Shown: positions 27,259-36,464 of the stretch, piece after piece
How positions within the stretch are numbered: position 1 is the stretch's first letter
Layout: each line of letters starts with the position of its first letter
NCBI GenBank assembly: GCA_963698165.1
Contig: CAVOPT010000023.1
Span: 1-64,000 of the forward strand
Direction: 5' to 3'
DNA length: 64,000 nucleotides
Source: JAAYUJ01 sp963698165
Lineage (GTDB): Bacteria > Desulfobacterota > Syntrophobacteria > Syntrophobacterales > Syntrophobacteraceae
Position numbers and translations under genes: made by a program
Notes under the pieces: generated by a model
Told to the model about the DNA's origin: nothing
The model's input: only the letters and a program-made list of their open reading frames with translations
Database searches by the model: none

Positions 27259-27287
27259 ATGCTACCAGATCAATGGGAGCGCGTCAA
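27259..27287 (-). promoter_or_regulatory. Candidate sigma70 promoter for the lipoprotein/hydrolase group
   Basis: On the minus strand TTGACG (27287-27282) and TAGCAT (27264-27259) are separated by exactly 17 bases. Transcription would begin near 27250 and run through a leader of about 290 bases to the 40-residue frame, the lipoprotein and the hydrolase. The rest of the gene-free stretch 26966-27308 shows only the hairpin at 27010-27030. Confidence 0.45.
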
Positions 27288-27308
27288 CATGATATTTTTT
27301 TGTAACTA

Positions 27309-28667
27309 TTAGGAATTGTTATTGAAAAAAGGTGATCTTCCGATCCTTGCGACCAGTCGCATCACCTGGGACATGATGCGCTCTTCGTCGAGGTTCAGGA
27401 CAGTGCCGTCGTGAACCACCAAACGGCCGTCCACCCACACCTGGCGCACGTCGCTTCCCTTGACTGCATAGACCAGGTGGGAGACGGGATCATAGAGGGG
27501 TGTGAGGTGGGGCTGGTCCAGGTCGATGGCGATGAGGTCGGCCCGCTTCCCCACTTCTAGGCTTCCGACGGCGTCCCCCAACCCGATGACGGAAGCCCCG
27601 TCCCGGGTGGCCATGCGGAGGACCCGGGGGGCCGGGCAGACCGTGGGGTCCAGGGTGACCGCCTTGTGGATCTTGGCTGCCCTGTCCATTTCCGAGAAGA
27701 GGTCCAGGTCGTTGTTGCTCGCGCACCCGTCGGTCCCGAGGCCCACCCTGACTCCTGCATCCAGCATCTTCGGGACGGGGGCGACCCCCGAGGCGAGCTT
27801 CATGTTGCTCTCCACGTTGTGGGAGACGCCGGTTCCCCGATGGGCAAGGAGCTGGATTTCCTCATCGTCGAGCCAGATCCCATGGGCACAGAGGGTGCGG
27901 TCATCCAGGATTCCCAGGCGGTCAAGATAGACAACGGGGGGCTCCCCGTGGGCCTCCTTCAGTTGCGACACTTCCGAGGCCGTCTCCGAGAGGTGGATCT
28001 GAAATAAGATGTCCTGGTCCAGGCAGAGGGACTTCACCCACCGGAGGGTTTCGGCCCCGCAGGTGTAGGGGGCGTGGCAGAAGAGGGAGGGGCGCACGCG
28101 GTCGCGCGCGCCTGGGAAGTTCATTAGAAAAACCTCGGCGCGGTTCCGGCTTCGAGCGGGGTCGGGCTGGTCCGGGGATGGGAAGTCGAGGATTCCCTGT
28201 CCGAGAACGGCGCGTATTCCGGCATCCAGGACTGCCCGGGCGGCCGCTTCCTCGAAGAAGTACCCGTCGCAGAAGGTGGTGATGCCGTTCTTGACCATTT
28301 CCACCGCGGAGAGGAGGGTCCCCCAGTAGACCATCTCCTCATGGACGATGGCCGCCTCGGCGGGGAAAATGACCTCGTGGAGCCAGCGGTGCAGGGGCAG
28401 ATCGTCCCCGAGCCCCCGCAGGCAGCTCATGGCCCCGTGGGTGTGGGTGTTGACGAGACCGGGGAGCACCAGAAAACGGGAGAGATCCATGGTCTCCCGG
28501 CCCCGGCAGATGGAGAGGATCTGTTCCACCGTTCCCACTCCCACCACGGCACCCCCGTCGATGGCCAGGGCGCCGCGGCGGATGGTCCGCATGGCGGCGT
28601 CGCAGGTGACGATCCAGTCGATGGGGGCGAGGACCAGGTCCACCTCGGGGCGGGACCGACAGGGCAT
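27309..28667 (-). CDS. mtaD: Amidohydrolase, 5'-methylthioadenosine/S-adenosylhomocysteine deaminase family (copy 1)
   Basis: A 452-residue cytosolic metallo-deaminase. LVNTHTHGAMSCLRG carries the first metal ligands, and FQIHLSETASEV, LCAHGIWLDDEEI, SHNVESNMKLASG and GTDGCASNNDLD give the remaining His/Asp ligands of the MtaD/TrzA-like amidohydrolases. The expected reaction is deamination of methylthioadenosine or S-adenosylhomocysteine to the inosine analogue. ATG at 28667 lies one base after the stop of a paralogous gene, so the pair is tightly coupled. A nucleoside phosphorylase lies upstream on the same strand. Precise substrate is not proven by motif alone. Confidence 0.8.
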   Translation of the reverse strand: MPCRSRPEVDLVLAPIDWIVTCDAAMRTIRRGALAIDGGAVVGVGTVEQILSICRGRETMDLSRFLVLPGLVNTHTHGAMSCLRGLGDDLPLHRWLHEVIFPAEAAIVHEEMVYWGTLLSAVEMVKNGITTFCDGYFFEEAAARAVLDAGIRAVLGQGILDFPSPDQPDPARSRNRAEVFLMNFPGARDRVRPSLFCHAPYTCGAETLRWVKSLCLDQDILFQIHLSETASEVSQLKEAHGEPPVVYLDRLGILDDRTLCAHGIWLDDEEIQLLAHRGTGVSHNVESNMKLASGVAPVPKMLDAGVRVGLGTDGCASNNDLDLFSEMDRAAKIHKAVTLDPTVCPAPRVLRMATRDGASVIGLGDAVGSLEVGKRADLIAIDLDQPHLTPLYDPVSHLVYAVKGSDVRQVWVDGRLVVHDGTVLNLDEERIMSQVMRLVARIGRSPFFNNNS

Positions 28668-28668
28668 A

Positions 28669-30006
28669 TCAGGGACGGATGATGCGGGAGAAGGAGCGGA
28701 CACGTTCCATGACCTCGTGGATGTCCATGGTGAGGATCCTGCGGTCTTCCATGACGACTCTTCCGTGGATGACGCTGTGGCGGACGTCGGCGCGCCCGGC
28801 GGCGTAGACAAGGTGGCTCACGGGCTCATAGACGGGCGTGAGGTGGGGTTTGCGGAAGTCCACCACGATGATGTCCGCCAGCATGCCCGGAGAGAGCTCC
28901 CCCACCCTGCCCTCGAGGCCCAGGGCCCGCGCCCCGTTGCGCGTCGCCATCCTCAGGACCGTGGCCGCGGGAAGGGCGGTGGGATCGAGGGTGGCGACCT
29001 TGTGGAGCTTGGCGCAGGAGTCCATCTCCCCCATCATGTCCAGGTCGTTGTTGCTGGCGCAGCCGTCGGTCCCCAGGGCCACGTTCACGCCCATTTCCAG
29101 AAGGCGCGGCACGGGTGCAATGCCCGATGCGAGCTTCATGTTGCTCTCGGGGTTGTGCACCACCTGGACGTCGCGCTTGGCGAGGAGCTCCATGTCCTTC
29201 TCATCAAGGGCGACGCAGTGGTCCGCGATGAGATGGGGACCCAGGAGCCCGAGGTTCTCCAGGTGGGCGACGGGCCTCACCCCGTAGCGGGTCTGGATCT
29301 GCTCCACCTCCGGCATGTTCTCTGAAAGGTGGATGATGAGGGGGACGCCATGGCGTTGAGAGATTTCGTGGCATTGCCTGAGGAGTTGGGGGGAGCACGT
29401 GTAGAGGGCGTGGGGTTCGATGGCGATGCGCACCAGGGGGTCTGAGCGCCATTCCTCGATGAGGGATTCCGTGAAGCGCAGTCCGTTTTCGATGGGGCCG
29501 TAGTGGGGAGACGGGAAATCGTAGAGCACCTCGCCGACCAGGGCCCGCATGCCGGCATCCCTGGCCGCTTCGGCCACCTTGTGCTCGAAGAGGTACATGT
29601 CGCAGAAGGTTGTGGTCCCGGAGAGGATCATCTCGGCGCAGGCGAGGAGGGTGCCCCAGTAGACCCATTCCTCGGTGAGCTTCTGTTCCGCCGGAAAAAT
29701 GTGGTTCTGAAGCCAGTCCATGAGGGGCAGGTCGTCGGCAAGGCCCCGGAAGATGGTCATGGCGGCGTGAGTGTGGGCATTGACAAGGCCGGGCAGGATA
29801 ACGCACCCGCTGGCATCGAGGATGCGGGAAGCCGAATGGGCCGCATCCAGGGCATGGGAGGGGCCCACCGCCACGATTCCGAATCCAGCGACGGCCAAGG
29901 ATCCGGGGCTGAAGCGCCGGTCCCCGTCGTCCAGGGTGAGGACCAGCCCGTTGGTGATCAGGAGATCGACAGCAGTCTTTTGGATTGTTTCACGCACCGT
30001 GGTCAA
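28669..30006 (-). CDS. mtaD: Amidohydrolase, 5'-methylthioadenosine/S-adenosylhomocysteine deaminase family (copy 2)
   Basis: A 445-residue paralogue of the adjacent deaminase with LVNAHTHAAMTIFRG, LIIHLSENMPEV, LIADHCVALDEKD, VVHNPESNMKLASG and GTDGCASNNDLDMMGEM. TTG at 30006 is the likely start, with GAGGA about nine bases upstream; GTG at 29997 is an alternative, and the longer open frame to 30228 begins with low-complexity sequence. Keeping two diverged copies in tandem suggests different substrates (for example MTA against SAH, adenosine or guanine-like compounds). Confidence 0.8.
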   Translation of the reverse strand: MTTVRETIQKTAVDLLITNGLVLTLDDGDRRFSPGSLAVAGFGIVAVGPSHALDAAHSASRILDASGCVILPGLVNAHTHAAMTIFRGLADDLPLMDWLQNHIFPAEQKLTEEWVYWGTLLACAEMILSGTTTFCDMYLFEHKVAEAARDAGMRALVGEVLYDFPSPHYGPIENGLRFTESLIEEWRSDPLVRIAIEPHALYTCSPQLLRQCHEISQRHGVPLIIHLSENMPEVEQIQTRYGVRPVAHLENLGLLGPHLIADHCVALDEKDMELLAKRDVQVVHNPESNMKLASGIAPVPRLLEMGVNVALGTDGCASNNDLDMMGEMDSCAKLHKVATLDPTALPAATVLRMATRNGARALGLEGRVGELSPGMLADIIVVDFRKPHLTPVYEPVSHLVYAAGRADVRHSVIHGRVVMEDRRILTMDIHEVMERVRSFSRIIRP

Positions 30007-30533
30007 CTTTGGAAATCCTCGAGTTTTTAGTGTCTTGGGTGACTCACCATCAAGTTCGCACTTTCCTGGTGCGGATGGGACCTGTTTGAACCACGAAGGG
30101 CACGAAGGAAATGAGGCACATTCCGGCTCATCGCGGATTGGCGTGAGAATATGAGATTGTAGAGAGTCATCCCGTTCACAGCCCATCGCCCTGTAGCATA
30201 GGGCCTTGTGCCCGTTCCTAACGCCCACGAGGGGCTATGCTACAGGATGCTTCTCTCACGCAAATTCGCGAAAACTTCCCACTTCCTTTACGCAGCTTTT
30301 CGTGAGTTCCATTGTATGTCTGTCATTTCGAGGGGAGCGAGAAATCTGGTGCACCGGGAGATATGAGGAGTTCTGGTCCTTCGGTCGAGATGACAGTGTA
30401 CCCATGAATTTGTCCTGACGGCCCATTCTATTTCTTCGTGGGCTTCGTGCGCTTCGTGGTGAAAGACCGTCTGGTTGGGGCCGCGGCTGTGTGACGATCT
30501 TTGTGGTTGGCTGATGAGGACAAGAAAACAATG
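30007..30533. other. Gene-free intergenic region carrying dispersed repeats
   Basis: About 527 bases without a supported gene. It contains GAACCACGAAGGGCACGAAG (30088-30107) and its mirror CTTCGTGGGCTTCGTGCGCTTCGTGG near 30438-30462, the same type as the element at 42331-42398. The CTGTAGCATAG palindrome copy B (30191-30245) lies inside. No promoter for the deaminase pair was identified with confidence. Confidence 0.5.
30191..30245. repeat. Palindromic dispersed repeat, copy B (CTGTAGCATAG ends)
   Basis: CTGTAGCATAG (30191-30201) and CTATGCTACAG (30235-30245) flank a centre reading GCCTTGTGCCCGTTCCTAA then CGCCCACGAGGGG. Read in reverse complement, copy A at 16564-16611 gives nearly the same centre, seven bases shorter. 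Two copies in opposite orientation, both intergenic, indicate a REP- or MITE-type family. Confidence 0.85.
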
Positions 30534-31358
30534 TCACGCCATGTTTTCCAGCACGCCGGCCAGCAGGCGCATGAGCTGCGGTCCCGCCCTTTCGGCCGTG
30601 GCGATGATTTCCTCGACGGGGGCCGGCTGGTAGCAGTCGGGAAGGTTCACGTTGGTGACGACGGATATGGCCAGCACCTCCAGCCCGGCGTGAACGGCCG
30701 TGATGACCTCCATGACGGTGGACATGCCGACGGCGTCAGCTCCGATGGCGCGCAGAAACCGCGTTTCAGCGGCCGTTTCGAGGCTCGGCCCGAGGACTCC
30801 CGCGAAGACTCCCCTGTGGAGAGGCACCTTTCCAGTCAAGGCGGTTTCGACGGCGATCTCCTGGAGTCTCCTGGAGTAGGGTTCCGTCATTTCGGGAAAA
30901 CGGGGTCCCCAGGCATCCACGTTGGGGCCCACCAGGGGGTTGTGGCCCGTGAGGTTGATGTGGTCCGTGATGAGCATGAGAGCCCCCGGCTGAAAAAGGG
31001 GATTCAATCCTCCCGCGGCGTTGGAGAGAATGAGGGTCCGGACGCCGAGTTCCTTCATCACCCGTATGGGGAAGGCAATCTGTTGCGCCGTGTAGCCCTC
31101 GTAGAGGTGGAAGCGGCCCTGCATGGCGATCACGGACTTTCCGGACCATCTGCCGAAGACAAGCCTTCCCCGGTGGCTGATGACCGTTGAGACCGGAAAA
31201 TGAGGGATCTCCCCGTAGGGAAAGGAAGCGGTCTCTTCCATGGCTTCCGCTACGCCTCCGAGACCTGTTCCCAGGATGAGACCGACCTCCGGCCGAGCCT
31301 CGAGGTGTGGGCGTATATGGGCGGCGGCCTCCATCACGCAGTGTCGAAGTGCTTCCAT
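30534..31358 (-). CDS. Purine nucleoside phosphorylase (PNP-I, trimeric type)
   Basis: A 274-residue enzyme that splits purine nucleosides with phosphate. LILGTGLGG, ISHRGRLVFGRW, GRFHLYEGY, LSNAAGGLNP, VLGPSLETAAETRFLRAIGA and MSTVMEVITAVHAG follow the order of the inosine-guanosine phosphorylase family. With the two deaminases downstream on the same strand it can form a salvage route in which MTA is first deaminated and the inosine product is then phosphorolysed. A gap of about 530 bases separates the genes, so they may be transcribed apart. Confidence 0.9.
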   Translation of the reverse strand: MEALRHCVMEAAAHIRPHLEARPEVGLILGTGLGGVAEAMEETASFPYGEIPHFPVSTVISHRGRLVFGRWSGKSVIAMQGRFHLYEGYTAQQIAFPIRVMKELGVRTLILSNAAGGLNPLFQPGALMLITDHINLTGHNPLVGPNVDAWGPRFPEMTEPYSRRLQEIAVETALTGKVPLHRGVFAGVLGPSLETAAETRFLRAIGADAVGMSTVMEVITAVHAGLEVLAISVVTNVNLPDCYQPAPVEEIIATAERAGPQLMRLLAGVLENMA

Positions 31359-31407
31359 GTGCTATGAGCTCCCGGTTGGAGGATTGAGGGGGGGAACGCC
31401 CAGACAA

Positions 31408-31435
31408 TTGACACAACCCGAGGGATTTGTAAAGA
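31408..31435 (+). promoter_or_regulatory. Candidate sigma70 promoter of hrpA
   Basis: TTGACA (31408-31413), a 16-base spacer and TAAAGA (31430-31435) lie about 130 bases before the hrpA start, in the spacer between divergent genes. The -35 box is perfect and the -10 box moderate. A fragment of the ACCGCAAAGGCGCAAA repeat follows at 31449-31464 inside the predicted leader. Confidence 0.45.
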
Positions 31436-31562
31436 TTTCCTCAATGGTTCACCGCAAAGGCGCAAAGTGCGCAAAGTCTTCATGGGATAGGGGACGGCGA
31501 GGACCATGGCACCGCCGTTTAGCATCCGTGAGGAATGCGCTGCTTGAGAGGAGTCACGGCAT

Positions 31563-34500
31563 TTGTCACCCACTGTCTTGAGATCTGGCCCCCCGTCCTT
31601 CTCATCCGCGCCCTCCTCGAGGCCGAAAGGCTCAATCCCCATTACGTACCCCGCCGAGCTTCCCATCGTCGAAAAGAGGGAGGCCATCATCGGTGCCCTC
31701 CAGAGGGAGCAGGTCCTCGTGGTCGTCGGTGAGACGGGGTCCGGGAAGAGCACCCAGATTCCCAAGATGTGCCTGGAGGCCGGCAGGGGAGCACAGGGCC
31801 TCATCGGGTGCACTCAGCCGAGGCGCATCGCGGCCGTCACCCTGGCGGCCCGCGTGGCCGAGGAGCTCGGGGAGAAGGGCGGAGGCCTGGTGGGCCACAA
31901 AATCCGCTTCCAGGACCGGACATCTCGGAACACCCGCATCAAGTTCATGACCGACGGCATCCTGCTGGCCGAGGTGCAGCGGGACCGGGCTTTCCGGGCC
32001 TACGACACGATCATTGTCGACGAGGCCCACGAGAGGACTCTCAACATCGATTTCCTGCTGGGCCTCATCAAGCGGGTGCTGCCGCGGAGGCCCGAACTCA
32101 AGGTCATCATCACCTCGGCGACCATCGACCCCGAGAAATTTTCAAGGGCCTTCGACGGGGCCCCCATAATCGAAGTTTCGGGGCGCATGTACCCCGTCGA
32201 TGTCCGGTATCGGCCTCTGGACGCGACGGACGGGGAAGGTGACGACGCCACGCACGTGGACCAGGCCATCGAGGCCGTAGGGACTCTTAAGTCCCATTCG
32301 GGAAGCGGCGGCCGTGGGGACATCCTGGTGTTCATGCCGACGGAGAGTGACATCCGGGAGACCGTCCAGCGCCTGGAAGAGACGCGGTACTTCAACACCG
32401 TCGTCTATCCCCTCTTCGGGAGGATGGCGGCCGGAGATCAGCAGCGGGTCTTCAGGGCCACCACGGAAGAGAAGATCATCGTGGCCACCAACGTCGCCGA
32501 GACATCCGTCACAATCCCGCGGATTCGCTACGTGGTGGACACCGGCCTCGCCCGCGTCTCCCACTACAACGCCCGATCCAGGACCCAGGGCCTTCCCGTG
32601 GTCCCCATTTCCCAGGCCAGTGCCGATCAGCGCAAGGGCAGGTGCGGGCGGGTCGAGGCAGGCATCTGCATCAGGCTTTACTCCAGGGAAGACTACCTTT
32701 CCAGGCCCCTCTACACCCTGCCGGAAATCCAGCGGTCCAACCTGGCCGAAGTCATCCTGCGGATGCTCAACCTAAAGCTGGGCAACGTGCAGGAATTCCC
32801 CTTCATGGATCCCCCGTCTCCCGCGGCCGTCAAGGACGGTTTTGGCGTGCTGCGCGAGCTGAAGGCCGTCGACGATCACAGGAGGCTCACCTCCCTTGGT
32901 CGCATGATGGCGAGGCTCCCCCTGGACCCCCGCCTGTCGAGGATGCTGCTGGAAGCGAGGAAGGAAGGCTGCCTCCATGAAATGGTGATCCTGGCCGCCG
33001 CCCTGAGCGTTCAGGATCCACGGGAGAGGCCCCTTGACCAGGAAGCAGCCGCGGACCAGGCCCATGGGGCCTTTCGGGACCCCCGCTCGGATTTCGTGGG
33101 ACTCCTCAAAACCTGGAACGCGTGCTGGAACTGGTCCGCCCGCGCTCACGGTTCCTCCGGCTCGCCCGAAAATGATGCCGGAAGTGACGGTGTCCCGGTG
33201 GAGGGAATGAATGGAGATTTTGCGTCGACTGAAACGCAGGCTGAGTGGGCGATCGCTGAATCGCGAACCCGGACTCCCGACTGGCGGTCTCCGACCTCCG
33301 GTCCCAGCCGAAGCAGCGTCCGCAGGTTCTGCCGGCAGCACTTCCTCTCCTACCGAAGAATTCGGGAATGGCGGGACGTGTACGAAGAGATCCTGAGCAT
33401 CCTCGATGAATTCGGAGGGTTTGCCCTCAATGCGAATCCGGCAAGCTTCGAACAGATCCACCGGGCCGTGGTGAGCGGTTACCTGAGCCACATCGCCATG
33501 CGCAAGGAGAAGAACATCTACCTTGCCGCCAAGAACCGCCAGGTGATGGTCTTTCCTGGGTCGGGCCTCTTCAACAGGGGCGGGGCCTGGATCGTCGCCT
33601 CGGAGCTGGTGCAGACGAGCCGGCTCTTTGCCCGGACGGTGGCCAACGTGGAGCCGGAGTGGCTGGAATCCCTCGGGAGGCACCTGTGCCGATACACCTA
33701 TTTTGAGCCTCACTGGGAGAAGAAGCGGGGGCAGGTGACGGCCTTCGAACGGGTGATCCTTTACGGTCTTCCCATCGTGGACCGGCGCAAGGTAGCCTAC
33801 GACCGGGTGCGCCCCGAAGAGGCCCGGGAGATTTTCATCCGTTCGGCCCTGGTGGAAGGGGAGCTCCCCGGACGCCACGATTTCCTGGAGCACAACCGGG
33901 AGCTCATCCGCCGCATCGAGGATCTGGAGAGCAGGACCCGGCGCAGGGACCTCCTGGTGGACGAAGAGGCCCTGTTTCGCTTTTACGACAGCCGGTTACC
34001 CCTCTTCGCCGATGTGCGCTCCCTCGACAGTTTCATCAGGGACCAGGGAGGCGACGCGGTTCTCAGAATGAAGGAAGAAGACCTGCTGCGGAGCGCGCCG
34101 GATTTCGACGAGCTTTCCCGTTTTCCCGACGCCTTCGACTGGGGGGCCGGCGAACTGCCTCTGCGGTACGCCTTTCAACCCGGAGGCGATGAGGATGGAA
34201 TCACGGTGAAAATCCCCGTCCATGCTCTCTCCCGGCTGCATGCGGACCCCTTCCAGTGGATGGTGCCCGGGTTGCTCGAGGAAAAGGTGATGACGCTCCT
34301 CAAGGGTCTTCCCAAGAACATCCGCAAGCAGCTGGTGCCGGTTGGCGAAACGGCCCGCCGCATCGTGGAGCGACTCGATTTCAGGGAAGGGAGCCTGCAC
34401 GCGGAGCTCGGTCGCATCATCGAAAATTTGACGGGAGCCCGTGTGCCCTTGGAGGTGTGGGAACAGATCGAGATGCCCCCCCATCTTCAGATGCGCTTCG

Positions 34501-35528
34501 AAATCCTGGGCCCCAACGGGGAAATCCTGGGGGCGGGGCGCAGTTTCAAAGAGCTGAGCGCCCTCGCATCCCGGCGATACGAGGATGAAATCTGGGAAAA
34601 GGCCCGGGGGGAATGGGAGAGGGACGGCTTGAAGTCCTGGAACTTTGGCGATCTCCCCCGGCAAATCGAACTGGGAAGGGATGCCATGGGTCTCACCCGC
34701 CATGCCTGCCTCGGTTTGTCCGCGGAGAGCAAGGGCGTCGCCGTCCGGCTTTTCCCGGACCCCGAATCCGCCAGGATGGCGACGCGAGCCGGGCTGATGC
34801 TCCTCTATGAGTTTGCCTTCGGCAGTGAGCTGCGGCAGGCGATGCGCAGCTGCGCTTTTCCCGAGAGCATGGCTTCCATGGTCTTTTTCGTGGGTCCTCG
34901 CGACGAGGCGACCACGATCCTCCAGATCTATTTGAAGCAGGAGCTCTTCGATTTGCGGGACCCTCAATGGCCGGATCGAGCCAGGTTCGAGGCAACGGTG
35001 GCGGCCCTCCGGGGTCAGCTCCACGCCGTGAGCAGGGAAATCCTCGATGAGGTTGTGAGGGCCATGCAAGAGCGGGATGCGGCCAGGAGGAACATCCTGC
35101 GGTTCCGGCAAATGGCGGGGAGGGAAAAGGCCATCCACGCGCGTATGGAGGTCATCCTGGAAGAACTGGAGGCCCTGATGCCGCCTGAGTTCCTGACCGT
35201 ATACCGCCGCCCCCGCATCCAGCAGCTTCCCCGCTACCTCAGGGCTCTGGGGCTGAGGAGCGAGCGGGCTTATGCCTCTCCCGGCAAGGACATTCTGAAG
35301 GGGAAACTGGTGGCTCCCCATCAGGAACGGGTTGCGAAGTTGAAAATGGAGGCCGAAAAGAGGTATGAGGAGAAAGCGGACGTGTTCCTCGATGAATTTC
35401 GGTGGATGATCGAGGAATTCAAGATCAGCGTGTTCGCCCCTGAAATCAAAACGCTCTTTCGCATCTCCGAAAAGCGACTGGATGAGAAGTGGCAAGAATG
35501 GGAGACCGGGAATCAAAGGAAGCCTTGA
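31563..35528 (+). CDS. hrpA: ATP-dependent RNA helicase HrpA
   Basis: A 1,321-residue DEAH-box helicase. Motif I is GETGSGKST (56-64), motif Ia TQPRRIAA, motif II DEAH (153-156), motif III SATI, motif V VATNVAETSVTIP and motif VI QRKGRCGR, followed by HA2/OB-fold regions and the long DUF3418-type C-terminus (about 750-1315) typical of bacterial HrpA. It unwinds RNA and, in E. coli, rescues stalled ribosomes. TTG at 31563 has AGGAG about nine bases upstream and fits the family start. Residues about 515-590 are a low-complexity, Ser/Gly/Glu-rich insertion. The next gene overlaps its end by 40 bases. Confidence 0.93.
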   Translation: MSPTVLRSGPPSFSSAPSSRPKGSIPITYPAELPIVEKREAIIGALQREQVLVVVGETGSGKSTQIPKMCLEAGRGAQGLIGCTQPRRIAAVTLAARVAEELGEKGGGLVGHKIRFQDRTSRNTRIKFMTDGILLAEVQRDRAFRAYDTIIVDEAHERTLNIDFLLGLIKRVLPRRPELKVIITSATIDPEKFSRAFDGAPIIEVSGRMYPVDVRYRPLDATDGEGDDATHVDQAIEAVGTLKSHSGSGGRGDILVFMPTESDIRETVQRLEETRYFNTVVYPLFGRMAAGDQQRVFRATTEEKIIVATNVAETSVTIPRIRYVVDTGLARVSHYNARSRTQGLPVVPISQASADQRKGRCGRVEAGICIRLYSREDYLSRPLYTLPEIQRSNLAEVILRMLNLKLGNVQEFPFMDPPSPAAVKDGFGVLRELKAVDDHRRLTSLGRMMARLPLDPRLSRMLLEARKEGCLHEMVILAAALSVQDPRERPLDQEAAADQAHGAFRDPRSDFVGLLKTWNACWNWSARAHGSSGSPENDAGSDGVPVEGMNGDFASTETQAEWAIAESRTRTPDWRSPTSGPSRSSVRRFCRQHFLSYRRIREWRDVYEEILSILDEFGGFALNANPASFEQIHRAVVSGYLSHIAMRKEKNIYLAAKNRQVMVFPGSGLFNRGGAWIVASELVQTSRLFARTVANVEPEWLESLGRHLCRYTYFEPHWEKKRGQVTAFERVILYGLPIVDRRKVAYDRVRPEEAREIFIRSALVEGELPGRHDFLEHNRELIRRIEDLESRTRRRDLLVDEEALFRFYDSRLPLFADVRSLDSFIRDQGGDAVLRMKEEDLLRSAPDFDELSRFPDAFDWGAGELPLRYAFQPGGDEDGITVKIPVHALSRLHADPFQWMVPGLLEEKVMTLLKGLPKNIRKQLVPVGETARRIVERLDFREGSLHAELGRIIENLTGARVPLEVWEQIEMPPHLQMRFEILGPNGEILGAGRSFKELSALASRRYEDEIWEKARGEWERDGLKSWNFGDLPRQIELGRDAMGLTRHACLGLSAESKGVAVRLFPDPESARMATRAGLMLLYEFAFGSELRQAMRSCAFPESMASMVFFVGPRDEATTILQIYLKQELFDLRDPQWPDRARFEATVAALRGQLHAVSREILDEVVRAMQERDAARRNILRFRQMAGREKAIHARMEVILEELEALMPPEFLTVYRRPRIQQLPRYLRALGLRSERAYASPGKDILKGKLVAPHQERVAKLKMEAEKRYEEKADVFLDEFRWMIEEFKISVFAPEIKTLFRISEKRLDEKWQEWETGNQRKP

Positions 35529-36421
35529 GGCGCCGGCTGCTCGCGGACCCCAGCCGATTGCGGTGCCGGATCGAGGAAGTCCTGGGCAAGAAGTGCGGTT
35601 GCGAATCCCTTTACGAGAACGAACCCTGTGAGCGTGTCAGGTCGTCGTCGGTCATGCTGCTCCTGGGAGAGCACGCCGCCTCCAACGGCCACGCTCCGGA
35701 GATTTGCTTCATTTTGAACAAAAGATCCATGAGCGTCCGGCAGGGTGGAGATCTCTGCTGCCCCGGCGGTACGGCCAATTCCAGGCTGGATCCCGCCATC
35801 GCGAGGCTCCTGACGCTTCCGGGCTCTCCCCTGACCCGTTGGGCCCACTGGCGGGAACTGCGGAAACGCAGCCCCGAGGAGGCGCGGCTCATTTCCCTGC
35901 TCCTCGCCACCGGGCTTAGGGAAAGCTGGGAGGAAATGAGGCTCTATCCATTCCTCGTGCGATTCCTCGGGCCCCTGCCTTCCCAGTGCCTCCTCCTCTT
36001 CCGCCGTGTCATCCATCCCATGGTCGCCTGGGTGTCCTGGCAGAGGCACTTCCTGCCAAGCTGGGAAGTGGAGAGAATCGTCACCATTCCGGTGCGTGAG
36101 CTCCTGGATTCGGATCGCTACGTGCGATACCGGCTGGATGTGCCTCCCCACATGGAGTGGCGCTTCAACGGAAAACCCGACGATTTCCCGTGTTTCCGAT
36201 TCTTGCAGGGGGACCGGGTGGAGCTGCTCTGGGGGGTGACGTTCAGAATCGTGACCTTGATCCTGGAGTTGGTGTTCGAATTCACGGTTCCGCCCATGGC
36301 GTCGCTTCCGGTGGTCACGGGGGTCATCGACGAGAGCTACGTGCTGGGTCCCGCCACCGGCAATGGCCAGGAGGCCCGCAATGCCCGGAGGGAACAGGAA
36401 ATCGAGAAATGCGTATCCTAG
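35489..36421 (+). CDS. Nudix hydrolase, CoA-pyrophosphatase-like, with split Nudix box
   Basis: A protein of about 310 residues. VRSSSVMLLLGE, FILNKRSMSVRQGGDLCCPGG and later LRESWEEMRL resemble the NudL/CoA pyrophosphatase form of the Nudix fold, where RExxEE binds the metal. About 45 residues separate the PGG turn from RESWEEM, where a standard box has about 13, so there is an insertion in the loop. Near residue 250 is a hydrophobic stretch (VTLILELVFEF). GTG at 35489 lies inside hrpA; ATG at 35498 or 35507 is also possible. Translational coupling to hrpA is likely. Substrate uncertain. Confidence 0.65.
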   Translation: MARMGDRESKEALRRRLLADPSRLRCRIEEVLGKKCGCESLYENEPCERVRSSSVMLLLGEHAASNGHAPEICFILNKRSMSVRQGGDLCCPGGTANSRLDPAIARLLTLPGSPLTRWAHWRELRKRSPEEARLISLLLATGLRESWEEMRLYPFLVRFLGPLPSQCLLLFRRVIHPMVAWVSWQRHFLPSWEVERIVTIPVRELLDSDRYVRYRLDVPPHMEWRFNGKPDDFPCFRFLQGDRVELLWGVTFRIVTLILELVFEFTVPPMASLPVVTGVIDESYVLGPATGNGQEARNARREQEIEKCVS

Positions 36422-36464
36422 ACCGTTTCCTGACTCTGCAACCAGGTGAAAGGGGTTGGCTCAC

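Noticed and set aside
28348..29325. Open frame of 325 codons opposite the deaminase genes
   Set aside because: It is antisense to two well-supported amidohydrolases and shows no domain or ribosome site.
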